Of a DNA stretch of 27,687 bases, positions 1 to 4,871 are shown piece after piece (position 1 is the first letter of the stretch; every line of letters starts with the position of its first letter). The notes below the pieces were generated by a model. That model was not told the DNA's origin, did not search any database, and saw nothing but the letters and a program-made list of their open reading frames with translations. The DNA lies in the IMG/VR virus record IMGVR_UViG_3300028400_000026, positions 1-27,687 of that record; one strand, written 5' to 3'. The DNA is from a virus. The position numbers were made by a program, and so were the translations under genes.

Positions 1-17
1 AGACTTTCAACAAGCAT
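1..17 (-). CDS. Possible gene start running off the left edge
   Basis: An ATG on the minus strand at 17-15 is preceded by an AGGAG at short spacing (GAGAGGAGACCC then ATG), and five codons (MLVES) are readable before the window ends. Nothing can be said about function. It is listed only because the ribosome binding site is good and it lies downstream of the truncated helicase-like gene on the same strand. It may be a chance site. Confidence 0.3.
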
Positions 18-60
18 GGGTCTCCTCTCAGATACTCGGTTAGTTTCGCAACTCCTAAGT

Positions 61-78
61 GCCTGATGGGACTCAGGC
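61..78. other. Small hairpin between minus-strand genes
   Basis: GCCTGA (61-66) and TCAGGC (73-78) form a perfect 6-bp stem around a 6-nt loop. It lies just after the stop codon of the truncated helicase-like gene. The plus strand has only TTTT after it and the minus strand has no T-run, so it is at best a weak terminator. Confidence 0.35.
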
Positions 79-81
79 TTT

Positions 82-330
82 TCAACTATACAACCCTTTC
101 TCCTTGCACCGATTCGCGAGAGGAACCGATAGTGATTCAGCTAGACTTATACGGTGCGTTATTACCAATATAGAACGTTTTTGTTTCTTGAATTTTGCAA
201 CTAACTTTTCTAATTGGTAAGTTTTACCAGTACCCTTTGCTGACTTGATACAAGTATATTTCGTTGAACTGCAATCAATGGTGCTAATATATCGGCTGTG
301 TTCTGTTATATGGGTAATATTAGATCTCAT
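82..330 (-). CDS. Truncated P-loop helicase-like (origin-binding-type) protein
   Basis: The 82-residue product has a Walker A-like motif SAKGTGKT about residue 30 and a following strand with ILVITHRISLAESL. This pattern resembles the N-terminal ATPase motifs I and Ia of replication origin-binding or superfamily 2 helicases, where an 'SPMGTGKT...HRxSLA' arrangement is common. A whole protein of that kind would be several hundred residues with a DExx box and later motifs; here a TGA at 84-82 ends it and the next codons contain more stops. The ATG at 330-328 is chosen because the frame further upstream is shared with the preceding gene, whose stop lies at 322-320, giving an 11-nt overlap. It is probably a broken gene or an assembly break; a small stand-alone P-loop protein is less likely. 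Confidence 0.55.
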   Translation of the reverse strand: MRSNITHITEHSRYISTIDCSSTKYTCIKSAKGTGKTYQLEKLVAKFKKQKRSILVITHRISLAESLSVPLANRCKEKGLYS

Positions 331-583
331 CCACTTTACCCCCAAAGTCATTGCCCTTTTTGTTTTTCGCATCTATAGCTATTTTTACTATTGCCAGTTT
401 AATTTTTAGCATGGGCACCATAATACCTTGTATAGTGTCAAAGTCGTATGGTCCTTCACCGTAAAGCGCTGTTACCTCATTGAGCATTTCTTCGTAATTT
501 TTTTTGTGTGTTAAGAGCTCATCCATCGACAAGTTTATGAGTTCTTCCATTGGGTTGTTTGAATCGTTGTGTTTTTTTGGCAT
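320..583 (-). CDS. Small acidic protein of unknown function
   Basis: This encodes about 87 residues starting MPKKHNDSNNP. The ATG at 583-581 has AGGA seven bases upstream (TAGGATTTGTCT), so it is preferred over the TTG two codons earlier. The sequence is rich in Asp and Glu and has a likely amphipathic helical middle (MEELINLSMDELLTHKKNYEEML) but no recognisable motif. It overlaps the following helicase-like gene by 11 nt, so the two are probably cotranscribed. A T4-late-like octamer, TATAAATA, lies about 100 nt upstream at 696-689 on the same strand. The function is not recognised. Confidence 0.6.
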   Translation of the reverse strand: MPKKHNDSNNPMEELINLSMDELLTHKKNYEEMLNEVTALYGEGPYDFDTIQGIMVPMLKIKLAIVKIAIDAKNKKGNDFGGKVDEI

Positions 584-669
584 AGACAAATCCTAATTGT
601 TTGTTTTTAAATAAAACTGCATACATTAAGATGTTTTTATCATATTGAATTGATAAGTGTATCTCCATG

Positions 670-698
670 TTGTATTTGAATGCAATTTTATTTATAAT
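670..698 (+). promoter_or_regulatory. Sigma70-like promoter for candidate small RNA
   Basis: A perfect -10 hexamer TATAAT (693-698) lies 17 nt after TTGTAT (670-675), which matches TTGACA at three of six positions. The predicted start of transcription is near 705. No gene follows until 932, and a terminator stands at 801-829, so the transcript would be a short RNA. Confidence 0.5.
689..696 (-). promoter_or_regulatory. T4-late-like octamer TATAAATA
   Basis: TATAAATA is read on the minus strand at 696-689, upstream of the small acidic protein gene that starts at 583. That gene also has a Shine-Dalgarno, so this would give an ordinary 5' leader of about 100 nt. The stretch is very AT-rich, so a chance match is possible. 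Confidence 0.3.
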
Positions 699-704
699 TT
701 TCTA

Positions 705-829
705 ATAATAAATAAATATATTCAAGTTGGCCTTCTAGTTATCTCCTAGACGTGTTGTTTTGAATGCAATCCTTCCAACCATAGCCAACTTGAACTTAGA
801 GAGCTGGGATAAAACCCAGCTCTTTTTTT
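705..829 (+). ncRNA. Candidate structured small RNA with its own terminator
   Basis: This stretch has no plausible protein but contains a perfect 11-bp inverted repeat (721-731 pairs with 784-794). The repeat encloses a 5-bp hairpin (734-738 with 746-750, 7-nt loop) and a possible 4-bp stem (754-757 with 776-779). It is followed directly by a strong terminator hairpin. A sigma70-like promoter upstream predicts a start near 705, giving a transcript of about 125 nt. It does not fit a tRNA: there are no recognisable D- or T-arms and the closing stem is too long. A 12-nt segment inside it (759-770) exactly repeats a segment of the promoter spacer (675-686). Its role is unknown; a regulatory RNA is a guess. 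Confidence 0.5.
800..829 (+). terminator. Rho-independent terminator
   Basis: GAGCTGGG (801-808) and CCCAGCTC (815-822) form a perfect 8-bp stem with loop ATAAAA. One further A-T pair flanks it, and seven T follow (823-829). There is no plus-strand gene upstream in the window, so it most likely ends the candidate small RNA. Confidence 0.85.
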
Positions 830-867
830 CATCCCCAGTTCTCTCCTGCATTCTTTTGTCTCCTTGT

Positions 868-875
868 TATAAATA
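868..875 (+). promoter_or_regulatory. T4-late-like octamer TATAAATA upstream of HNH-AP2 gene
   Basis: A perfect TATAAATA lies 57-64 nt before the ATG at 932. In T4 late-promoter geometry the start would be near 881, leaving a leader of about 50 nt that holds the AGGAG ribosome binding site. Confidence 0.4.
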
Positions 876-885
876 CAAATACACG

Positions 886-918
886 CCAACTAATATGGTT
901 AGTGTTACACCAACTAAT
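886..918 (+). repeat. Direct repeat CCAACTAAT x2 in leader of HNH-AP2 gene
   Basis: CCAACTAAT occurs at 886-894 and 910-918, 24 bp apart, both within an ACAC(g)CCAACTAAT context. The second copy abuts the ribosome binding site. It could be an operator pair for a regulator or a nuclease recognition site; this is inference. Confidence 0.4.
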
Positions 919-931
919 TAAGGAGATAATT

Positions 932-1642
932 ATGTCGAAAATTAAATTATTGAAACGAATTGAGCTACCAATACTCGAACCGGCCAAAGACTTTGCCGAG
1001 CTGTACGAATATGCCATTTCCACTATGGATTACGGAATAGGCACAAACGGTGAACGTGGGCTTTTCTGGGTACGTACCAAAGGACAAGCTAAACGAGGCC
1101 ATCGCGTTGGGACAATGGATCCAAACGGATATAGGTGGCTAAGCTCAAAAAACAAATTCGAGCATCAGTTTGTATTTTTACTCCATCATGGCTATATACC
1201 CAAACGTCCCCTCACGATAGACCATATAGACCAATGCAAGACAAATAATGACATAGGCAATCTTCGTATAGCTTCCCAATCACAGCAGAATGCCAATCGA
1301 AAGAGCAATATTGGGACATCACGACACAGGGGTGTTGCTTACTGCTCGAAATATAAAAAATGGCTAGCACAATATATCACCTGTATCAACCATGAGCGTA
1401 AAACTTATTTCATTGGATATTTCCCAACAGAGGATATTGCGGGATATGCGTACAATGCGTTTGTTCGTGTCCATCCTGATTATGACCCAAAATTTCAACA
1501 CCTCAACGATATAAATGAGACAAAGCTTACAGCTGATCAACGTGAATATATTGACCAACTGATATGCAAGAAACATGCCCATTTCTTTGAAAATTCCAAA
1601 ATAAAGAAAATCGACAATAGAGATGTGCTGTGTGTCACATAA
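932..1642 (+). CDS. HNH homing-type endonuclease with AP2 DNA-binding domain
   Basis: This is a 236-residue protein. The ATG at 932 has AGGAG six bases upstream, so it is preferred over an in-frame ATG ten codons earlier. The middle has an HNH_3-type core (TIDHIDQCKTNNDIGNLR, then a run of SQSQQNANR). After it comes an AP2/ERF-like DNA-binding domain, SRHRGVAYCSKYKKWLAQYI, ending with an alpha-helix-like AGYAYNAFVRVH segment. This HNH plus AP2 pairing is typical of free-standing phage homing endonucleases, which cut a specific DNA site and spread by repair. It stands alone between a terminator and a hairpin-rich spacer. A second, more diverged HNH-AP2 protein is encoded at 15394-16389. Confidence 0.88.
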   Translation: MSKIKLLKRIELPILEPAKDFAELYEYAISTMDYGIGTNGERGLFWVRTKGQAKRGHRVGTMDPNGYRWLSSKNKFEHQFVFLLHHGYIPKRPLTIDHIDQCKTNNDIGNLRIASQSQQNANRKSNIGTSRHRGVAYCSKYKKWLAQYITCINHERKTYFIGYFPTEDIAGYAYNAFVRVHPDYDPKFQHLNDINETKLTADQREYIDQLICKKHAHFFENSKIKKIDNRDVLCVT

Positions 1643-1667
1643 TATTTGAAAAATCGGCAAGTCGCTG

Positions 1668-1686
1668 CTAAACACTGCCTGTTTAG
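1668..1686 (+). other. Hairpin downstream of HNH-AP2 gene
   Basis: CTAAACA (1668-1674) and TGTTTAG (1680-1686) form a perfect 7-bp stem with a 5-nt loop, 26 nt after the stop codon. No T-run follows (GGGTTGTG), so it is not a classical terminator. It may stabilise the 3' end of the transcript. Confidence 0.4.
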
Positions 1687-1729
1687 GGTTGTGCTAACTG
1701 ATTGATTTCTCGTTGAATATTACAAACCG

Positions 1730-1757
1730 TTGTGACGTGGTTATCAGTTCATATAAG
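1730..1757 (+). promoter_or_regulatory. Possible sigma70 promoter for the 1836 gene
   Basis: TTGTGA (1730-1735) and TATAAG (1752-1757) are separated by 16 nt. They lie about 80 nt before the start codon at 1836, after the hairpin that follows the HNH-AP2 gene. Both boxes are imperfect. Confidence 0.35.
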
Positions 1758-1798
1758 TTGATATATGTACATCTCGCTTTTATGTGCTTAGTGTAAGG

Positions 1799-1830
1799 GC
1801 CTCCTAAAGAAAACGAGCCCCAAAGGAGGC
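1799..1830 (+). promoter_or_regulatory. Hairpin that would sequester the ribosome binding site
   Basis: GCCTCCT (1799-1805) is the exact complement of AGGAGGC (1824-1830), which contains the AGGAGG ribosome binding site of the gene starting at 1836. The pairing makes a 7-bp, GC-rich stem with an 18-nt loop. If it forms, it would hide the site and repress translation until it is opened, for example by a protein, another RNA or translation upstream. The pairing is seen directly; the regulatory role is inference. Confidence 0.5.
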
Positions 1831-1835
1831 TGAAA

Positions 1836-2186
1836 ATGAGTTATAGACCATATAGACCACGTTTTATCTCCACCATCGAAGACATCCTCGAAAATGTGGA
1901 CCCCACCGGATTTCATCCACATGTACGGCTGGAATTCAAATGGTGTGAACTGAGACAGAAAGAAGCTGATATCGAATGGCAAATGCATGCAGCTCAACGA
2001 AGGAAAATCCTAGCTGAAAAGCAGTTGATAACTCGACTTACAAAAGCTATGGATATGTCATATAAGCTTTATGATGGTTCGGTTGTTCGTAAATTCGAGG
2101 CCCGTTGCGATGATGATAATGTCGTGCCCACTGCTGATGAGATATTAGAATTTGTTAAAAATAAAAGGAGGCGTGAAGCTAACTGA
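1836..2186 (+). CDS. Small basic protein of unknown function
   Basis: It encodes 116 residues beginning MSYRPYRPRF. A very strong AGGAGG stands six bases before the ATG, but it is buried in the hairpin at 1799-1830. The N-terminus contains a YRPYRPR repeat. The middle (about 30-75) is charged and likely helical, with many Arg, Lys and Glu, and the C-terminus ends in KNKRRREAN. No motif links it to a known family. A hairpin terminator follows at 2204-2228. It may be a small nucleic-acid-binding phage protein, judged only from its composition. Confidence 0.65.
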   Translation: MSYRPYRPRFISTIEDILENVDPTGFHPHVRLEFKWCELRQKEADIEWQMHAAQRRKILAEKQLITRLTKAMDMSYKLYDGSVVRKFEARCDDDNVVPTADEILEFVKNKRRREAN

Positions 2187-2203
2187 AACAGACCAAAAAG
2201 GAG

Positions 2204-2243
2204 GAGCTGCCAGGAAGGTGGCTCTTTTCCTCTAACATCAGGT
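2204..2243 (+). terminator. Terminator-type hairpin, copy 1 of a repeated 3' element
   Basis: GAGCTGCC (2204-2211), loop AGGAA, and GGTGGCTC (2217-2224) form an 8-bp stem with two wobble pairs, followed by TTTT. The conserved tail TCTAACATCAGGT comes next (2231-2243). A near copy with a fully Watson-Crick stem lies at 3155-3193 after another plus-strand gene. Confidence 0.65.
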
Positions 2244-2249
2244 TATTAC

Positions 2250-2306
2250 ATGCAAGAAGTTGGCATCCCCCGTTTGATTTATATTTCAGAAGCAGCGGAG
2301 AAGTAA
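2250..2306 (+). CDS. Possible 18-codon leader peptide
   Basis: ATG at 2250 opens a frame of 18 codons (MQEVGIPRLIYISEAAEK) that ends at TAA 2304-2306, one base before the ATG of the next gene at 2308. An AGGT sits a few bases upstream and is part of the repeated 3' element. The close stop/start arrangement suggests translational coupling, with the leader's last codons covering the CGGAG site of the next gene. It is too short to be sure it is translated. Confidence 0.3.
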   Translation: MQEVGIPRLIYISEAAEK

Positions 2307-2307
2307 A

Positions 2308-2898
2308 ATGAATGACATGGCACAAAAAATCAGGAAAACATTTGGTGACAGCGATATCAACGTCAAAGTCAATAACATCGTCGCAGATGCTTTGGGGTAC
2401 GATAGTGACCCACGTTTTGGAATACACCAACGTGTGATCCGTTCCCTAGGTGAGCTCACGTATCAGGCGCAACGTCTTCTCGTGTATATCAGGAGGCAAT
2501 CTGACATAGACGTCGATGAGTACATGAAGATTTCGAACATGGCAACGAATATTCTATACGGAGTTGTCACGTTAGCGAAAATTGAGCTTAGTCATAGAAA
2601 TTATGGAGACGATGTGATTTCCAAGCTAAACCGTACTCTTGACAAGATAAAGGAGGAGATTGATGGCATTCGCATTATTGGGCCAGACACGGAGTTTATC
2701 GATCTATTGAATCCATTCGATATATTCGACCCTGACTCACGAACTGATATTGTGCTGACACAGGAGGATCAAGATTTACAATTGAATGAACTTCTTGAGC
2801 GTGTGCATGTCTCAATATCATGTAATGCTGACATAGCATGTAATGCTGACATAGCATGTAATGCTGACAAAGACGACCAATCTCGACAAGAAGAATGA
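2308..2898 (+). CDS. Protein of unknown function with a Cys-containing C-terminal repeat
   Basis: A 196-residue protein starts at the ATG at 2308, preceded by CGGAG. Residues 1-120 are predicted mainly helical, with long stretches such as SLGELTYQAQRLLVYIRRQ and SKLNRTLDKIKEEIDG. The region from about 125 to 165 is acidic, and the C-terminus carries three tandem copies of a six-residue unit, (A/S)CNADI. The 18-bp DNA units are identical, which indicates recent slippage or selection for the repeat. The stop overlaps the ATG of the next gene (ATGA), so the two are coupled. No family is recognised. Confidence 0.68.
   Translation: MNDMAQKIRKTFGDSDINVKVNNIVADALGYDSDPRFGIHQRVIRSLGELTYQAQRLLVYIRRQSDIDVDEYMKISNMATNILYGVVTLAKIELSHRNYGDDVISKLNRTLDKIKEEIDGIRIIGPDTEFIDLLNPFDIFDPDSRTDIVLTQEDQDLQLNELLERVHVSISCNADIACNADIACNADKDDQSRQEE
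2821..2870 (+). repeat. 18-bp in-frame tandem repeat, 2.8 copies
   Basis: The unit TGTAATGCTGACATAGCA occurs at 2821-2838 and 2839-2856 without change, and partly at 2857-2870. It encodes (C)NADIA repeats at the C-terminus of the gene at 2308-2898. Because the unit is 18 bp, copy-number changes would keep the frame. Confidence 0.85.
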
Positions 2899-3149
2899 GA
2901 AGTGCTCACTCGCGTTGTTTGGATGCATGGATGATCATTTCCCCATCATCGATCAAGCGGTTTATGGGAAAAATGGCATATAACGTTCATCTGAAGAATG
3001 TGAGTAAAATGGATGTCGCTAAAGTGATATTCAAGGACGAATATGGCCGAAGTAATCGCAAGGCGATAATCCGACGTTTCATAGAAGAAGCAAGGTTAAC
3101 TCCTGCTGGTGCTTCGACGTACTATCAGTTACTGAAGACAGCCAAGTAA
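2895..3149 (+). CDS. Small protein with an 'LTxAGASTYY' C-terminal domain
   Basis: The ATG at 2895 overlaps the upstream stop codon as ATGA, giving 84 residues. Internal ATGs at 2964 and 2973 would give shorter forms starting MGKMAYNV or MAYNVHL, which may be the conserved part. The last 50 residues read KMDVAKVIFKDEYG...RKAIIRRFIEEARLTPAGASTYYQLL. They align without gaps to the C-terminus of the protein at 26984-27397 (KMDIAIDLMTKFYG...RKEIIEMLMNEAGLTQAGASTYYYNI). The domain looks like a small all-helical, possibly helix-turn-helix fold; that is inference. The function is unknown. Confidence 0.7.
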   Translation: MRSAHSRCLDAWMIISPSSIKRFMGKMAYNVHLKNVSKMDVAKVIFKDEYGRSNRKAIIRRFIEEARLTPAGASTYYQLLKTAK

Positions 3150-3154
3150 AGAAA

Positions 3155-3193
3155 GAGCTGCCAGGAAGGCAGCTCATCTTTCTAACACCAGGT
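3155..3193 (+). terminator. Terminator-type hairpin, copy 2 of a repeated 3' element
   Basis: GAGCTGCC (3155-3162), loop AGGAA, and GGCAGCTC (3168-3175) form a perfect 8-bp stem five bases after the stop codon of the 2895-3149 gene. The tail ATCTTTCTAACACCAGGT follows. Compared with the copy at 2204-2243, the loop and left arm are identical, while the right arm differs only at positions that keep pairing. Confidence 0.6.
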
Positions 3194-3246
3194 CAATTAA
3201 GTCGGAGAACTCAATTATGCCGTAAAGTATTTATTCGGGATCAGCT

Positions 3247-3335
3247 ATCAGCCGTAGGCTGGGCTTCGCCATCAGCTGTTAGGCTGTGCTGCGCCATCAG
3301 CTGTTAGGCTGTGCTGCGCCATCAGTCGAAGACTG
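3247..3335. repeat. Tandem 24-25-bp hairpin repeats between convergent genes
   Basis: Three adjacent units (3247-3270, 3271-3295, 3296-3320) begin ATCAG and end GCC; units two and three are identical. A shorter fourth unit starts at 3321. Each carries a small hairpin: CAGCC-GTA-GGCTG, CAGCT-GTTA-GGCTG (twice), and CAGTC-GAA-GACTG. The stems differ between units but stay paired. They lie between the ends of a plus-strand and a minus-strand gene, so they could act as a two-way 3' boundary, though there are no T-runs. A 28-nt segment of unit one recurs with one mismatch inside the fibre gene at 4720-4747. Confidence 0.8.
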
Positions 3336-3336
3336 C

Positions 3337-3606
3337 TCATAAATCATCGACTGAGCCATCTAGCTCTGGCAACGTCTTCAAGTACGTATAGATCGAATTG
3401 AGGTCCATCCCATCCTGATATGGTATCTCGTAAGTGTTGATCTCAATTGGCTGCTTTTCGTCTGTTCGTGCCTGCTTATCAGCATATACAGCTACGACAA
3501 ATCTCACCGTTGCCTTGTCGCCTTCGAACGAGACGATGCGAATATATGCCGATGGTATGACCATCCCATGCTTAGTGTCGTCATAATTATCTTTTATTAA
3601 TGCCAT
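3337..3606 (-). CDS. Small tail-fibre-associated protein
   Basis: It encodes 89 residues starting MALIKDNYDD. The ATG at 3606 has GGAG at good spacing (TTGGAGAAAAT), so it is preferred over the ATG four codons earlier. The sequence alternates short beta-strand-like segments (YIRIVSFEGDKATVRFVVAVYAD, EINTYEIPY) and ends in an acidic tail. It resembles small beta-rich proteins often found next to tail fibre genes in phages. It follows the fibre gene at 3622-4854 with a 15-nt gap, and its stop is inside the fourth hairpin repeat. A structural or chaperone role for the fibre is inferred from position. Confidence 0.65.
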   Translation of the reverse strand: MALIKDNYDDTKHGMVIPSAYIRIVSFEGDKATVRFVVAVYADKQARTDEKQPIEINTYEIPYQDGMDLNSIYTYLKTLPELDGSVDDL

Positions 3607-3621
3607 TATTTTCTCCAATTT

Positions 3622-4854
3622 CTATGAGGACTGGATTGTCTCCCATGTGGTACCATTATAGAATTTCATTTTCTTAGTCGTTTTGTCGAATATCAGCGTG
3701 CCCTCTGGTACGTTTGTCGGTTCACTTCCCGTGTTATAGCCAGGTACTACGTATCCAGCGCTTGACCCCAATAAATTTAGCTGCCCATTATTTTTTATAT
3801 GCAGTGCATTCTGGTTGCTTGACCCGACCTTCGCTGAGTGCGTGATGCTGTTCGTAACGTTTGCACCAATAGCAACGCTATACTGGTTGTCGACTCGTGC
3901 GCCATAGCCAATCGCTACGCCATACTTTCCACCTCTTAGCTTCGCGTACATTCCGACAGCTACGCCATAGTCACAGCCACCCCATGTCCCGTCTACTTGA
4001 CACCCATAGCCAATCATCACCGCTCCGTTGTACGAGATATTGACAGTCGACAGGTAAGCCCTTGGAGACCCGGCGTATGCTCCAATTACGACTGTCTTGT
4101 CAACATCTGTGGTCGAGTACGCATTTGCCTTATACCCAATCACGACGTGGCGATCGTTGGATTGGTTTGGGCGATTGGCAGTTTCCGTGTAATCGCCAAT
4201 CAGTATTGAATATCCGGATTGATAGGCCTTAGCCCTGTTTCCAATAATGAATGTGCTTGTCGATCCGCCAGTTGGCGGTTGCGTTACTGTTCCAACGTAT
4301 CTAGCCCAATCGGGGTTCGAGCTTGCCGATGATCCAGAGGTACCACCTGAGCCGCTAGGTGCCTTATTGATCCATTTGGTGCCATCCCAGGTGATCACGT
4401 GATCGATCTGTGGCGTCGTCACTGTAACGTCTGAGAGGTCACTGAGCTGCGTTGTACCACCCGTTGAAGATATCTGCCTTCCAACCCAGCTAGAAGTCGC
4501 CTGATCCCAACTCAAGACGTCTGAGTCGACCGGGGCGGTGACGCTTACATCTGATAGCGTGCCAAGTGCTATAGGTGGGACCGTTTCTAGCTTGCTATCA
4601 AGTGCTGTTTGTAACCCAGTAACATCTGAGATCGAATGGGAATGTGTCGTTGGGGCAAAAATATCACTCAATGAAGATATCGTCGTATCAACTTCAGTTT
4701 TCGTGTAATAGTTCGTGAGATCAGCCGTAGGCTGGGCTTCACCATCAATAGTCGTGGTTGCATCGCCGCTTCCAGTTGTTTGATCTGTCGTTGATCCACT
4801 TGTTGTTGAATTTAAAAGTTTTGATACTGCTCCTATTTTAATATTAATTCCCAT
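3622..4854 (-). CDS. Tail fibre protein with YadA/Hep_Hag-like head repeats
   Basis: A 410-residue protein with GAGGTCAAT before the ATG at 4854. The N-terminal 45 residues are Ser/Thr/Gly-rich. A fibre stalk-like part follows, with YYTKTEVDTTISSL and HSHSISDVTGLQTALDSKL, a motif common in phage fibres. Next are two related modules with LSDV(S/T)VT(A/T)P and a Ser/Gly linker near 165-180. From about 200 to 345, repeats such as VAIGYGARVDNQYSVAIGANV match the left-handed beta-roll head repeats of trimeric YadA-type adhesins. The end (EGTLIFDKTTKKMKFYNGTTWETI) is a common fibre tip. It probably binds the host surface as a trimer. DNA encoding GEAQPTAD recurs in the intergenic hairpin repeats. 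Confidence 0.82.
   Translation of the reverse strand: MGINIKIGAVSKLLNSTTSGSTTDQTTGSGDATTTIDGEAQPTADLTNYYTKTEVDTTISSLSDIFAPTTHSHSISDVTGLQTALDSKLETVPPIALGTLSDVSVTAPVDSDVLSWDQATSSWVGRQISSTGGTTQLSDLSDVTVTTPQIDHVITWDGTKWINKAPSGSGGTSGSSASSNPDWARYVGTVTQPPTGGSTSTFIIGNRAKAYQSGYSILIGDYTETANRPNQSNDRHVVIGYKANAYSTTDVDKTVVIGAYAGSPRAYLSTVNISYNGAVMIGYGCQVDGTWGGCDYGVAVGMYAKLRGGKYGVAIGYGARVDNQYSVAIGANVTNSITHSAKVGSSNQNALHIKNNGQLNLLGSSAGYVVPGYNTGSEPTNVPEGTLIFDKTTKKMKFYNGTTWETIQSS
4720..4747 (-). repeat. Coding copy of the intergenic hairpin-repeat unit
   Basis: These 28 bases match 3247-3274 at 27 positions. Here they are part of the fibre gene and encode DGEAQPTAD on the minus strand. The intergenic units would encode related short stretches (DGEAQPTAD, DGAAQPNS) but run into stop codons. 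Confidence 0.85.
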
Positions 4855-4871
4855 ATTGACCTCTTATTATT

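Noticed and set aside
721-794. tRNA gene
   Set aside because: The 11-bp closing stem and missing D- and T-arm patterns do not fit a tRNA.
1364-1675. Minus-strand 103-residue ORF over the HNH-AP2 gene
   Set aside because: The opposite strand encodes clear HNH and AP2 motifs; this frame has no ribosome site.
2179-2430. Minus-strand 83-residue ORF
   Set aside because: It runs through a terminator hairpin and the start of a plus-strand gene, without its own ribosome site.
3247-3335. CRISPR array
   Set aside because: Units are head-to-tail with no unique spacers and no cas genes.
3247-4747. Template/variable repeat pair of a diversity-generating retroelement
   Set aside because: No reverse transcriptase gene is visible, the copy is not at the fibre C-terminus, and the single mismatch gives no A-biased pattern.
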